From positions 62,001 to 126,000 of the forward strand of contig JAHLLG010000003.1 of assembly GCA_020444275.1 (NCBI GenBank): a stretch of 64,000 nt of DNA, written 5' to 3'. The notes under the pieces are model-generated. The model was not told the origin of the DNA and ran no database searches. It saw nothing but the letters and a program-made list of their open reading frames with translations. The position numbers and the translations under genes were made by a program. Shown in pieces: positions 40,375 to 49,064 of this stretch. The DNA comes from Bacteroidota bacterium (GTDB lineage: Bacteria; Bacteroidota; Bacteroidia; Bacteroidales; UBA12077). Each line of letters starts with the position of its first letter. Positions within the stretch are counted from its first letter, which is position 1.

Positions 40375-42186
40375 ATGATTAAAAATTCTATTGTTAAGAA
40401 ATTGGTAATCTACTTTTTACTGCTGAATATTTTTACAGTAATTGTAATTAGTGCCTATTCTTATTATCGGGCAAAAGATGCTCTGGTTAAAAGAACGTTC
40501 GATCAGTTAACATCTTTACGAATTGAGAAGAAATACCGGATAGAACGATTTTTCAACGATAGAATTCTGGATATAAACCTTGTTTCACAAACAGAGGATG
40601 TTCAAAATATTTTGTCATTATTAGGTAACAGTAAGCAAGGTAAACATATCGATGAGTTGATTTATGACGAGTACGATAAATTTTTGCATAAGCATTTTAT
40701 TTCAGGTAATTATTACAAAAGTTTCTTTGTTGTAAACAAGCAAGGTGATGTTGTTTACTTTAGCGCTTCCGATGCTGATTCTTTAAAGCAACATCGCGCA
40801 TCGGTTGGTAATTTACTCATTTCAAACTTATGGAAAGATATTTTAGAGAAACCTGAGATTTTAATCGAAGATTATAAGTTAGATACGTTTACCAACTTAC
40901 CTGCAATTTATATAGGAGCTCCGGTTTATAATGAGTTCAAAAGTCCCGAAGGAATCATAGCAATAGAAGTGGACATTGATGCTATAAACTCGATTATGTT
41001 TGAGAGTAATCCGCACAACGGACTTGGGAAATCGGGGGAATCTTACCTGGTAGGAAGCGATTATTTAATGCGAAGCACTTCGCGTTTTCAGGATAATTCT
41101 GTTTTTAAAACAGTAGTTAGCACTGCAGGTGTAGATAAGGCATTACACGGGGAAACAGGAACAGATATCATCGTTGATTATAGGGGAATTTCGGTATTAA
41201 GCTCTTACAGTAAAGTAGATATACCGGGCCTGAACTGGGCCATAATGGCAGAAATTGACGAAAAAGAGGCCATGATTCCAATTGACTCAATACGAAATAA
41301 TATTATGTATTTAAGTGTGTTAATGTCGTTGTTGCTTTTTGCGTTTGTGTACATTATCGCAAGAAGAATAAGTTTACCAATTATTAAACTAAAGACCGCA
41401 GCACAAAATATCACTGGAGGAAATTACGATGTTTTTGTTGAAGATATCGTTAGTACTGATGAAATAGGAAGCTTAATTGACGCTTTTAACGAAATGTCGT
41501 CGAAGATCAAGGAACAAACCGAAAATCTTAAGCTCGAACGTTCCATGAGGCTTAGTTCTATGATCGATGGACAAGAACTGGAACGACAACGTTTATCAAG
41601 AGAACTGCACGACGGGCTTGGGCAATCTATATTAGCTATAAAAATGCGTTTGGAGCGAATAGAGAAAGCTAATCCTGAAAAAGCAAAACAGATTATGGAA
41701 GAGGTTCAGCAGTTATTTTCTGATACAATCAACGAAGTAAGAAGTATTTCGAATAACCTGATGCCGGCTGTTTTAAATGAGTTTGGTTTAGTTGATGCGC
41801 TAACTAATTTGTGCCGGGAGGTTTCAAAAAGCACGGGCATACAGATTGGGTTTAATCATCAAAATTTAACGCAAGAACTTGACGATAAGATAAAGACCTA
41901 TTTGTACAGAATTTCTCAGGAGGCACTCAATAATATCATTAAGCATTCTGATGCCCGTAATGCAACATTAAGACTAAATTCTGATGAAAGTTATGTGTTC
42001 TTGTATATTGAAGATGATGGAAATGGGTTTAAGTATAGCGAAGATAGAAAGCTATGTGGTAACGGAATATCCAATATGAAAGAAAGAGTACTTTTGCTTC
42101 ATGGTCAGATTAAAATTGATTCCGATAAGCATAAGGGAACAAGAATAGAAATATCAATTCCATTAAAAGGTAATCAAAATGGATAA
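40375..42186 (+). CDS. membrane sensor histidine kinase (NarX/DegS type)
   Basis: 603 residues. TM1 is at ~9-29, a periplasmic Cache-type sensor at ~40-300, TM2 at ~310-330 and a HAMP domain at ~331-383. A HisKA_3 dimerisation helix follows with phospho-acceptor H412 in 'LSRELHDGLGQSILAIKMR'. The HATPase domain has 'SQEALNNIIKHS' (N box) and 'EDDGNGF' / 'GNGISNMKERV' (G boxes). It should phosphorylate the response regulator whose gene overlaps its last 8 bp. The ligand of the Cache domain is unknown; operon context suggests osmotic or envelope stress. Confidence 0.93.
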   Translation: MIKNSIVKKLVIYFLLLNIFTVIVISAYSYYRAKDALVKRTFDQLTSLRIEKKYRIERFFNDRILDINLVSQTEDVQNILSLLGNSKQGKHIDELIYDEYDKFLHKHFISGNYYKSFFVVNKQGDVVYFSASDADSLKQHRASVGNLLISNLWKDILEKPEILIEDYKLDTFTNLPAIYIGAPVYNEFKSPEGIIAIEVDIDAINSIMFESNPHNGLGKSGESYLVGSDYLMRSTSRFQDNSVFKTVVSTAGVDKALHGETGTDIIVDYRGISVLSSYSKVDIPGLNWAIMAEIDEKEAMIPIDSIRNNIMYLSVLMSLLLFAFVYIIARRISLPIIKLKTAAQNITGGNYDVFVEDIVSTDEIGSLIDAFNEMSSKIKEQTENLKLERSMRLSSMIDGQELERQRLSRELHDGLGQSILAIKMRLERIEKANPEKAKQIMEEVQQLFSDTINEVRSISNNLMPAVLNEFGLVDALTNLCREVSKSTGIQIGFNHQNLTQELDDKIKTYLYRISQEALNNIIKHSDARNATLRLNSDESYVFLYIEDDGNGFKYSEDRKLCGNGISNMKERVLLLHGQIKIDSDKHKGTRIEISIPLKGNQNG

Positions 42187-42820
42187 AATTAATATTGTAT
42201 TAGTTGATGATCACCAAATGTTCAGAGATGGGGTAAAATCTGTATTGTCTGATGAAGAAAATATCGAAATTACTGGTGAGGTAGGTTCAGGAAAAGATCT
42301 TTATGAATTATTAGAGCATATTACTCCGGATTTAATTATTACGGATATTTCTATGCCCGATATTTCAGGTATTGAAGTTGCTAAGTATGTTACCGAGAAA
42401 TACCCCGGTATAAAAATTTTAATTTTATCCATGCACTCAAACGAGGAGTTTATTACCAAAGCACTTAGTGTAGGAGCTAATGGATATCTGCCCAAAGATA
42501 CCAGTATGACAGAACTACTTAAGGCCATTAACACGATTTATAAAGGCGATAATTATTTTAATAAATCAATATCAGATACAATTCTGAATTCCTTAATGAA
42601 TAAGCCTAAAGAGGAAAACAAATCATTAACTAAAAGAGAAAAAGAGATCATAAATCTGGTTGTCGACGGATTATCCAATAAGGAGATTGCGGATAAGCTT
42701 TGTATTAGCATTCGTACAGTCGATTCACATAAAAATAATATCATGCAGAAACTGAACTTAAAGTCTTCAGTTGAACTCGTTAAGTATGCCATTAAAAATA
42801 ACTTAGCTAACTTGGATTAA
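42179..42820 (+). CDS. NarL/LuxR-family response regulator
   Basis: 213 residues. The receiver domain has the acidic pocket 'VDDHQMF', phospho-acceptor D56 ('IITDISMPDISG') and K108-type Lys in 'LPKDTSM'. The LuxR-type helix-turn-helix at ~145-205 has 'LTKREKEIINLVVDGLSNKE' and 'ISIRTVDSHKNNIMQKLNLK'. It is the partner of the preceding kinase. The next genes (porin and ammonium transporter) lie 205 bp away with a 17-nt palindrome between; control of them is possible but not shown. Confidence 0.95.
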   Translation: MDKINIVLVDDHQMFRDGVKSVLSDEENIEITGEVGSGKDLYELLEHITPDLIITDISMPDISGIEVAKYVTEKYPGIKILILSMHSNEEFITKALSVGANGYLPKDTSMTELLKAINTIYKGDNYFNKSISDTILNSLMNKPKEENKSLTKREKEIINLVVDGLSNKEIADKLCISIRTVDSHKNNIMQKLNLKSSVELVKYAIKNNLANLD

Positions 42821-42828
42821 GCGCGCAC

Positions 42829-42843
42829 TAGGTAATTTACCTA
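42829..42843. promoter_or_regulatory. 15-nt palindrome after the response-regulator gene
   Basis: TAGGTAA-T-TTACCTA, perfect 7+1+7. There is no T run, so it is not a clear terminator. A protein-binding site is possible. Confidence 0.35.
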
Positions 42844-42965
42844 ATTTAAATACAGATTTCTAGCAGATAAATTTCAGCTTTTTTACGGATTGTTTGATTG
42901 GTGTTTCAATGATAGTTTTGTTGCATGTGCTATAATACTATCCATAGTAAACGTACAACTTACCT

Positions 42966-42982
42966 TAAAGCATTATGCTTTA
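42966..42982. promoter_or_regulatory. 17-nt palindrome upstream of the porin-amt pair
   Basis: TAAAGCAT-T-ATGCTTTA, perfect 8+1+8, 43 nt before the porin ATG at 43026. Position and symmetry fit an operator for nitrogen or two-component control; the binding protein is unknown. Confidence 0.45.
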
Positions 42983-43025
42983 GATCAAATCTATTTGAAC
43001 AATTAATCATTAAACTTTAATTATT

Positions 43026-43862
43026 ATGAGTAAGAAAGCTAAACTTTTTAGTTTATTATTTGCAATTTCTTTATTTGCAGGAGGTTTGTTTGCCCAGGAA
43101 GAGCCAGCAACCGAAGAATCACCATGGAGTGTTGGTGCCGATTTTGTGAGTCGTTACATTTGGCGTGGTGTTAACTTAGGTGGTTCATCTCCTAGTATAC
43201 AGCCTTATTTAGAATATGGTTTTGGTAATTCCGACCATTCTTTTGCGATTGGTGCGTGGGGTGCGTATTCAGTTAGCGGCACTCAAACCGGACAGGAAGC
43301 TGATATCTACATATCGTATACATTAAAAGATATGTTTTCATTAACCTTTACTGATTATTTTTTTCCTGATGAAACTGCAGGAAGAAACAAGTATTTCAAC
43401 TATAACATGGATTGGGATAAAATTAATAGTGGCGAAGAAGCTCAAACCGGCCATGTGGTTGAGGCTGCTTTAAGCTTTAATGGAACCGATAATATTCCGC
43501 TTAGCGTAATGTTTGCTATGAATATTTGGGGTGCCGATTCAAGGAAATATAGCGAGGAAGGCGGCGTTATGGTTGCCGAAGATAAAATTGTAATGTCAAA
43601 ATATGTAGAGTTAGGTTACTCAACTGATGTTAATGGTGTTGCTGTAGATGTGTTTGCAGGTGCTGCGCTTGATAATCCTGAAATTGAAAAAGGAGAACCA
43701 ACAGGATTTTACGGACAGCGCGCTGCCGGTTTTATAAACCTTGGTTTTAGTCTTTCAAAAGAGATACAAATAACAGAGAATTATTCATTACCAATTTTTG
43801 GCTCATTTATTACGAATCCTGAAGCTGAAAATGTGTTTATGGTATTCGGAATATCATTCTAA
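43026..43862 (+). CDS. outer-membrane beta-barrel (TorF-like putative porin)
   Basis: 278 residues. The signal peptide is 'LFSLLFAISLFAGGLFAQ'. The mature protein starts 'WSVGADFVSRYIWRGVNLGG', a signature resembling the Gcw_chp/TorF putative porins, and ends with a Phe-terminated strand ('VFMVFGISF'). Alternating strands throughout fit a 12-16-strand barrel. It lies 39 bp before the ammonium transporter gene on the same strand, so it may let ammonium or another nitrogen source cross the outer membrane. The pairing is suggestive, not proof. Confidence 0.8.
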   Translation: MSKKAKLFSLLFAISLFAGGLFAQEEPATEESPWSVGADFVSRYIWRGVNLGGSSPSIQPYLEYGFGNSDHSFAIGAWGAYSVSGTQTGQEADIYISYTLKDMFSLTFTDYFFPDETAGRNKYFNYNMDWDKINSGEEAQTGHVVEAALSFNGTDNIPLSVMFAMNIWGADSRKYSEEGGVMVAEDKIVMSKYVELGYSTDVNGVAVDVFAGAALDNPEIEKGEPTGFYGQRAAGFINLGFSLSKEIQITENYSLPIFGSFITNPEAENVFMVFGISF

Positions 43863-43901
43863 TTCATCAAAAAAATATTTAATAACTTAAACTAAATTAT
43901 T

Positions 43902-45113
43902 ATGTTCGACAGCGGTTCAACAACATTTATGATCTTATGTACCAGTCTGGTTATGTTAATGACACCAGGACTGGCATTCTTTTACGGTGGTTTAGCAGGT
44001 AAAAGAAATATTCTTGGAATTATGGTACAAACATTTGTATCATTAGGTATTACTACAATTATGTGGGTTACTGTAGGCTATTCATTGTGTTTTAGTGGGG
44101 GCGAAGGTGGAATTATAGGAAATCTTGATCTAGCGTTCTTAAAAGGAATGGCATTTGATCAGGCTTTTGATAATGGAAAATACCCAATATATATTTTTGT
44201 AGCTTACCAAATGATGTTTGCGATTATTACACCTGCTCTTATTACTGGCGCATTTATCAATCGTGTAACATTTAAAGCATATCTGATTTTCTTAGTTGTA
44301 TGGCAATTGTTTGTGTACTATCCATTTGTTCACATGATTTGGGGTGGCGGATTACTTGCCGAATGGGGAGTATTAGACTTTGCAGGAGGTATTGTTGTTC
44401 ATGCAACGGCAGGTTTTGCTGCATTAGCATCTGTAATGTACGTAGGGAAACGACGCGATACAAACTCACCACCAAACAGTATTCCTTTAGTAGCAATTGG
44501 TACCGGATTATTATGGTTCGGTTGGTATGGTTTCAATGCTGGAAGTGAATTAGATGTTGATGCAATTTCTACGTTAGCTTTCTTAAATACCGACGTGGCT
44601 GCTTCGTTTGCTGCTATAACGTGGTTAGTTATTGAGTGGATAAAAGAAGGCCAACCAAAGTTTGTAGGTTTATTAACCGGAGCAGTTGCAGGTCTTGCAA
44701 CCATTACACCAGCTGCAGGGTTTGTTCCGTTATGGGCTGCCATGTTAATTGGTATAGCTGCAGGTGCAGTTTGTTTCTTAGCAGTACAAATGAAAAATAA
44801 GCTTGGATGGGATGATGCATTAGATGTTTGGGGAGTTCACGGTGTTGGAGGATGCCTTGGAACAATTTTATTAGGTGTTTTTGCATATTCTCATATTAAC
44901 GGACAAAGCGGACTTCTTGAAGGAAACACTTCATTCTTTGTAAAAGAAGTTGTTGCGGTTGCTATCGGAGCAATCTACGCATTCGTGTTTACTTATTTAA
45001 TGCTTGTAGTAATTAACTTAATTTCGCCTGTAAAGGCTACAGAGCAGGAAGAAGAAATCGGAATTGACCAGGCATTACATGGTGAGAAGGCATATGACGA
45101 AGGAGCTTTATAA
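43902..45113 (+). CDS. amtB: ammonium transporter
   Basis: 403 residues with ~11 transmembrane helices and no cleaved signal peptide. The pore twin histidines are at H167 ('VVHATAGFAAL') and H313 ('WGVHGVGGCLG'). 'TPGLAFFYGGLAGKRN' and 'GWYGFNAGSE' are typical of the family. It takes up ammonium at low concentration. The usual neighbour glnK (PII) is absent on both sides, so regulation must be encoded elsewhere. A strong terminator follows at 45159. Confidence 0.96.
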   Translation: MFDSGSTTFMILCTSLVMLMTPGLAFFYGGLAGKRNILGIMVQTFVSLGITTIMWVTVGYSLCFSGGEGGIIGNLDLAFLKGMAFDQAFDNGKYPIYIFVAYQMMFAIITPALITGAFINRVTFKAYLIFLVVWQLFVYYPFVHMIWGGGLLAEWGVLDFAGGIVVHATAGFAALASVMYVGKRRDTNSPPNSIPLVAIGTGLLWFGWYGFNAGSELDVDAISTLAFLNTDVAASFAAITWLVIEWIKEGQPKFVGLLTGAVAGLATITPAAGFVPLWAAMLIGIAAGAVCFLAVQMKNKLGWDDALDVWGVHGVGGCLGTILLGVFAYSHINGQSGLLEGNTSFFVKEVVAVAIGAIYAFVFTYLMLVVINLISPVKATEQEEEIGIDQALHGEKAYDEGAL

Positions 45114-45158
45114 TTTTTCACGAGAGGTTTAGCTTGATCTAAATCATCTTTTTTAGGA

Positions 45159-45180
45159 GGCTGACAAATTGTTGTCAGCC
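45159..45180 (+). terminator. terminator of amtB
   Basis: GGCTGACAA (45159-45167) / TTGTCAGCC (45172-45180), a perfect 9-bp stem with a 4-nt loop and T8. Confidence 0.95.
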
Positions 45181-45328
45181 TTTTTTTTATCTGCATTTTA
45201 ATGCTTGGAGTAATAATATTAACTGACATGGTATATTAAAAACTGCCAACTTTTCATATATAATTCGGAGCAATATTTTGGCATAAAAAATGTAATGTGA
45301 AAAAATATAAATATATAAATTAGTACAT

Positions 45329-45913
45329 ATGAAGTTAAAAGACATAAAGTCATTTTCACAGTTACAAGAAGAGCTTAATGTAAATGAAAAGAGCTTTCTT
45401 TTGCTGTACAAAAGTGGTTCTGATCAAAGTGAATGTGCACTTCATAACCTGAGCAATGTTGCAGGTAATGAACAAAGCATGAATGTATTAAGTGCTGATG
45501 TTAATGAAGTAAGAGACATTCACGATAAGTACCATATTACGTCTGTGCCAACGTTGCTGGAATTTAGTAGTAATCAAATGGTGCAGGTAATAAAAGGTTG
45601 TCATGAGTCGGGATTTTTTGACTCGTTATTTAAAAACTCCCTTTATTCAGCCAAACAAGGGAAAGAAGAACAGAAAGCTAAAAGAGTAATAGTTTATACA
45701 ACACCAACCTGTCCACATTGCACAACAGCAAAAAACTACTTGAAAGGATTAAAAATACCTTTTAGAGATGTTAATGTTGCAGCAGATCAAAAAATGGCAG
45801 AAGCCATGGTTAAGAAGAGTGGACAGCAGGGTGTTCCTCAAATAGAAATCAATGGTAAAATGATTGTGGGTTTCAATAAGCCAAAAATAGACGAATTGTT
45901 AGAAATAAAATAG
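45329..45913 (+). CDS. thioredoxin-like/glutaredoxin two-domain protein
   Basis: 194 residues. Residues ~1-105 have a thioredoxin fold (cis-Pro in 'TSVPTLLEFS') but the active site reads 'SGSDQSEC', keeping only the second Cys (C36). Residues ~118-194 are a glutaredoxin with CPHC at 128-131 ('YTTPTCPHCTTAKNYL') and 'GVPQIEINGKMIVGFN'. It probably reduces disulfides in the cytoplasm, with the degenerate thioredoxin part as a binding or regulatory domain. A GroES-like gene follows 45 bp downstream. Confidence 0.87.
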   Translation: MKLKDIKSFSQLQEELNVNEKSFLLLYKSGSDQSECALHNLSNVAGNEQSMNVLSADVNEVRDIHDKYHITSVPTLLEFSSNQMVQVIKGCHESGFFDSLFKNSLYSAKQGKEEQKAKRVIVYTTPTCPHCTTAKNYLKGLKIPFRDVNVAADQKMAEAMVKKSGQQGVPQIEINGKMIVGFNKPKIDELLEIK

Positions 45914-45923
45914 ATGTCAAACC

Positions 45924-45942
45924 TGTTTGCAAATAGCAAACA
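45924..45942 (+). repeat. small inverted repeat before the GroES-like gene
   Basis: TGTTTGC (45924-45930) / GCAAACA (45936-45942) with a 5-nt loop and no T run. It is not a CIRCE element. An RNA hairpin or operator is possible. Confidence 0.4.
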
Positions 45943-45958
45943 ATAAAAATGTTAAAAA

Positions 45959-46246
45959 ATGAAAGAGTTACAACCTTTAAACGAGCATGTTTTATTGGAT
46001 ATCTCGGATGAAAAAGAAGAGCAAAAAACAGCTTCGGGTATTATTATTCCCGAATCGGCAAAAGAAAAGAAAAAAGTTGCAAAAGTTGTTGCAGTAAGTT
46101 CCATTGAAAACTCGGCAGTGTCTGTTGGAGACAGTGTTTTGTACAAAGAATTTTCGGGAACTGAAGCCGAGATTGAAGGCAAAAAGTTTTTATTAATACC
46201 TTATGCAGATATTTTAGCCAAAGTGGTTGAAACAGAATCGATTTAA
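45959..46246 (+). CDS. GroES-like co-chaperonin
   Basis: 95 residues of the chaperonin-10 fold: 'LQPLNEHVLLDISDEKEEQK', 'ASGIIIPESAKEK' (mobile-loop region) and 'VGDSVLYKEFSGTEAEIEGK'. No groEL lies beside it and there is no CIRCE site, so this is probably a second, divergent GroES rather than the heat-shock operon copy. It lies next to a thiol-disulfide protein gene on the same strand. Confidence 0.87.
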   Translation: MKELQPLNEHVLLDISDEKEEQKTASGIIIPESAKEKKKVAKVVAVSSIENSAVSVGDSVLYKEFSGTEAEIEGKKFLLIPYADILAKVVETESI

Positions 46247-46285
46247 AAAGAGATAAACTTATTTTCTGATATTGATTGCACAAAA

Positions 46286-46307
46286 AAGGGTGAACTTATT
46301 CACCCTT
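46286..46307. terminator. bidirectional terminator between groES-like and ICMT-like genes
   Basis: AAGGGTGAA (46286-46294) / TTCACCCTT (46299-46307), a 9-bp stem with a 4-nt loop. T-rich and A-rich flanks serve the convergent genes. Confidence 0.9.
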
Positions 46308-46312
46308 ATTTT

Positions 46313-47050
46313 TTATCTTCCTTCTACATGCAGAATGCGTGTTTTCTTTTTCAATGTTCTTAATACAAGAAAAATGACAAAAGTTATGATAAGTGTATAC
46401 ATCCAAAAGTCGGTTATCATAAACTCCTTAGTAGACAAATAATTTTTAAGGATATTTAGGTATGCAAACGAAATACCAATAGCAAATAATCCATTGTATT
46501 CTCTTTTTAAAACATTCCTTGCTGAAAATTCAAGGTTAGCTTTTTTCCAACCTTTAAATTTTGGGATGAAAGGAGGAGCAGTCATAGACCATTTCTGATA
46601 TTGTTCTCCGAATTTTCCTTTTAAAAATTGCTCTTCGGCAAACATTATTCGCTCATAATATATCCAGAACAGAAGTATGGTGGTAATTGCAAACCAGATA
46701 TTATTAACATATAGAATAATACCTAACCACATCAGAAAATTTCCCAGATAGAGCGGATGACGAACGACTGAATAGATTCCATTGGTATTTAAAGTTTCTG
46801 CCACTTGCTTGTCGGTATTTCTTCCGGAAGTTCCTTTTGGTGTAAACCCAATAACAAGAACACGTACAAGTAAACCCAGCAATGATACACTCAAACAGAT
46901 AATTGAAAATGTTAATTCTGGTATTTGGAAATCTTTTCTAAAATCAATTAATAAAACAATAGTAGCTAAAGGGTATAGTATAACTGGTAAGTAACTTCGG
47001 TAACGAAAGAACCAGTTCCCTCTTTTGTCAAAATCTTCAACTAAAGACAT
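46313..47050 (-). CDS. isoprenylcysteine carboxyl methyltransferase-like membrane protein
   Basis: 245 residues from ATG 47050 ('MSLVEDFDKRGNWFFRYRSY'). The longer frame to 47125 reaches the ferredoxin terminator, so it is not used. About six transmembrane helices. The SAM-binding motif of ICMT/PEMT enzymes is present: 'GIYSVVRHPLYLGNFLMWLG', with 'EEQFLKGKFGEQYQKW' after it. Bacterial members methylate lipids or small molecules; the substrate here is unknown. Confidence 0.83.
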   Translation of the reverse strand: MSLVEDFDKRGNWFFRYRSYLPVILYPLATIVLLIDFRKDFQIPELTFSIICLSVSLLGLLVRVLVIGFTPKGTSGRNTDKQVAETLNTNGIYSVVRHPLYLGNFLMWLGIILYVNNIWFAITTILLFWIYYERIMFAEEQFLKGKFGEQYQKWSMTAPPFIPKFKGWKKANLEFSARNVLKREYNGLFAIGISFAYLNILKNYLSTKEFMITDFWMYTLIITFVIFLVLRTLKKKTRILHVEGR

Positions 47051-47127
47051 AATATTTTTTGGTTCGGTTAAAAATAAAGATGTGAATTTAACAATTATTC
47101 CAAAGAATCCTAAAAGATGAAACAAAA

Positions 47128-47151
47128 AAACCCGCTTTTGAAAGCGGGTTT
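47128..47151 (-). terminator. terminator of the ferredoxin gene
   Basis: AAACCCGCTTT (47128-47138) / AAAGCGGGTTT (47141-47151), an 11-bp stem, followed by T7 on the minus strand. Confidence 0.92.
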
Positions 47152-47171
47152 TAAGTTTTTATCAATGTAAT

Positions 47172-47339
47172 TTATTCTGGATGAATTGCCTCAACCGGAC
47201 AAACATCTGCACAAGCACCACAGTCAGTGCAAGTTTCTGGATCAATTTTATAGATATCACCTTCGCTTATTGCTTCAACTGGGCATTCGTCGATACAAGT
47301 ACCACATGCTGTGCAATCATCAGTTATTACGTAAGCCAT
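47172..47339 (-). CDS. 2[4Fe-4S] ferredoxin
   Basis: A complete 55-codon gene, ATG at 47339 and TAA at 47172. The protein carries two clostridial-type cluster motifs: 'CTACGTCIDECP' (CxxCxxCxxxCP) and 'CTDCGACADVCP'. It is a small soluble low-potential electron carrier, for example for oxidoreductases acting on 2-oxoacids. It has its own -7 element and terminator, so it is monocistronic and probably well expressed. Confidence 0.96.
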   Translation of the reverse strand: MAYVITDDCTACGTCIDECPVEAISEGDIYKIDPETCTDCGACADVCPVEAIHPE

Positions 47340-47377
47340 GATTTTTTATTTTTAGTTTATTAATGTTAATTCAAATA

Positions 47378-47385
47378 CAAAATTA
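47378..47385 (-). promoter_or_regulatory. -7 promoter element of the ferredoxin gene
   Basis: TAATTTTG on the minus strand (TAnnTTTG), 38 nt before the ATG. Confidence 0.5.
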
Positions 47386-47497
47386 TCTGCTTAATTTAAA
47401 TTGAAAAACAAAAAGGGTATTAAATATCCTTTTTTCGACAATTTAGAATCATTCCACATAAGCGTGTTTAATAGATTAAATTGGTCTTTTAACATGT

Positions 47498-48685
47498 TTA
47501 ATTCTTCAGATACTGAATTGAAACATATGCCATTAATCCCATGCCTGTTTTTAACGATCTTTCATCAATGTTAAAATTGGATGAATGTAAAGAAAAATTG
47601 TTTGAACCATTTGATGATGTTCCTAACCTGTAGAATGTTGCAGGTATAAGTTGCGAGTAATAAGCAAAATCTTCTGCTGTCATTCTGATATCTAATTCAG
47701 TAACCTGATCTTCTCCAAGAAAGCATTTAGCGAACTCAACTATTTTCTCTGTATGACTTTCACTATTTATCAGCACAGGATAACCTTTTTTTATATTAAC
47801 CTCAACAGATGCATTATACTTTTTAGTAATATCCGTTGCTATTTCTGAAATTTTCTCGTGTGCTTTTTTTCTCCAGTTTTCGTTCATGGTTCGAAAAGTT
47901 CCTTCAAGGTGCACTTCATTGGGGATTACATTCGTTGCCCCATTGGCGATTACTTTGCCAATGGACAATACCGTTGGAATATCTTGAGGTGCCAGTTGGT
48001 TTGGAATTTTTTGTAATGCAATAATTATTTCAGAAGCAGCTAAAACTGTATTAGTTATTTTATGAGGCATAGCTCCATGGCCTCCTTTACCTTTGATGGT
48101 TAGATAAAGTTCATCGGACGATGCCATGTATATTCCTTTGCGAAAACCTACTTTTCCAACCGGCAAATCGGGATAAACATGCTGACCTAAAATAAATTCA
48201 GGTTCCGGATTTTTCAATACACCTTCTTCAATCATCTGCTGGGCACCACCCGGAAGTTTTTCTTCGGCAGGTTGGAAAATAAATTTAATACTTCCTTCAA
48301 AGTGATCTTTTAATTCATTTAATATTAACAAAGCCCCAAGCAAAGATGCTGTGTGTGCATCATGACCGCAAGCATGCATTACACCATCATTAATAGATCT
48401 GTAAGGCACATCATTTTGTTCTGTTATTGGAAGCGCATCCATATCGGCACGTAATGCAATAACTTTTTTATGAGGGTTCTTTCCTTCAAGGATACATTCA
48501 ATGCCTGTTTTTGCAATTCCCGATCTATACTTAATTCCCCATTTGGTTAAAAGAGAGGTAATGTATCTGGATGTCTCAGTTTCATGAAATGACAACTCTG
48601 GATTTTGATGCAGATGTCTGCGTATGCTAACTACCTGATCAAAATATTTATCTGAAAGCTCCTTAATTCTATTTTTCAAATCCAT
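47498..48685 (-). CDS. M20-family amidohydrolase (N-acyl amino acid hydrolase/carboxypeptidase)
   Basis: 395 residues of the M20D subfamily. Metal-binding motifs are 'ALRADMDALPI', 'MHACGHDAHTASLLG' and 'FIFQPAEEKLPGGAQQMIEE'. A dimerisation lid domain lies at ~185-300. It hydrolyses N-acyl or N-aminoacyl amino acids, probably in the cytoplasm as no signal peptide is seen. Its start overlaps the stop of the TauE-like gene by 1 bp, so the two are co-translated. Confidence 0.93.
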   Translation of the reverse strand: MDLKNRIKELSDKYFDQVVSIRRHLHQNPELSFHETETSRYITSLLTKWGIKYRSGIAKTGIECILEGKNPHKKVIALRADMDALPITEQNDVPYRSINDGVMHACGHDAHTASLLGALLILNELKDHFEGSIKFIFQPAEEKLPGGAQQMIEEGVLKNPEPEFILGQHVYPDLPVGKVGFRKGIYMASSDELYLTIKGKGGHGAMPHKITNTVLAASEIIIALQKIPNQLAPQDIPTVLSIGKVIANGATNVIPNEVHLEGTFRTMNENWRKKAHEKISEIATDITKKYNASVEVNIKKGYPVLINSESHTEKIVEFAKCFLGEDQVTELDIRMTAEDFAYYSQLIPATFYRLGTSSNGSNNFSLHSSNFNIDERSLKTGMGLMAYVSIQYLKN

Positions 48686-49053
48686 TATTTGTCTAAAAAC
48701 ATTTTTACTGATATGATTAACAAGAAAACTGCAAATATTTTCTTTAGAACTTTTTCAGGTAAATGTACTGAAATTTCAGAACCTAAATAACTACCCAAAA
48801 CAAATGCTACAATTAAAATGGCAGCAAACTTAAAATTTACATATCCGTTTTTTGCATAATTGATAACACCTAGCATTCCTATTGGGAACAATAACACCGC
48901 CAAGCTTGTACCCTGCGCATGATGCTGTGTAAATCCAAGAATAAAAACCAATGCAGGGACAATGATTATTCCACCTCCCAATCCTAACGATCCACCAACA
49001 ATTCCAGCTACAAAGCCAATTACAATTAGTAAAATTATTTCGTTAATGCTCAT
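48685..49053 (-). CDS. half-size TauE/SafE-family membrane protein
   Basis: 122 residues with four hydrophobic helices, corresponding to one half of the usual 240-270-residue TauE/SafE permease: 'GFVAGIVGGSLGLGGGIIIVP' is the typical glycine-rich start. The family exports sulfite or other organic anions. Half-size members probably dimerise. It lies 11 bp after the large barrel gene and overlaps the M20 gene by 1 bp, forming a three-gene minus-strand unit. Confidence 0.85.
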   Translation of the reverse strand: MSINEIILLIVIGFVAGIVGGSLGLGGGIIIVPALVFILGFTQHHAQGTSLAVLLFPIGMLGVINYAKNGYVNFKFAAILIVAFVLGSYLGSEISVHLPEKVLKKIFAVFLLIISVKMFLDK

Positions 49054-49064
49054 AGTACTAAATT

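Noticed and set aside
45914-45958. CIRCE heat-shock operator before the GroES-like gene
   Set aside because: The inverted repeat TGTTTGC/GCAAACA does not match TTAGCACTC-N9-GAGTGCTAA.
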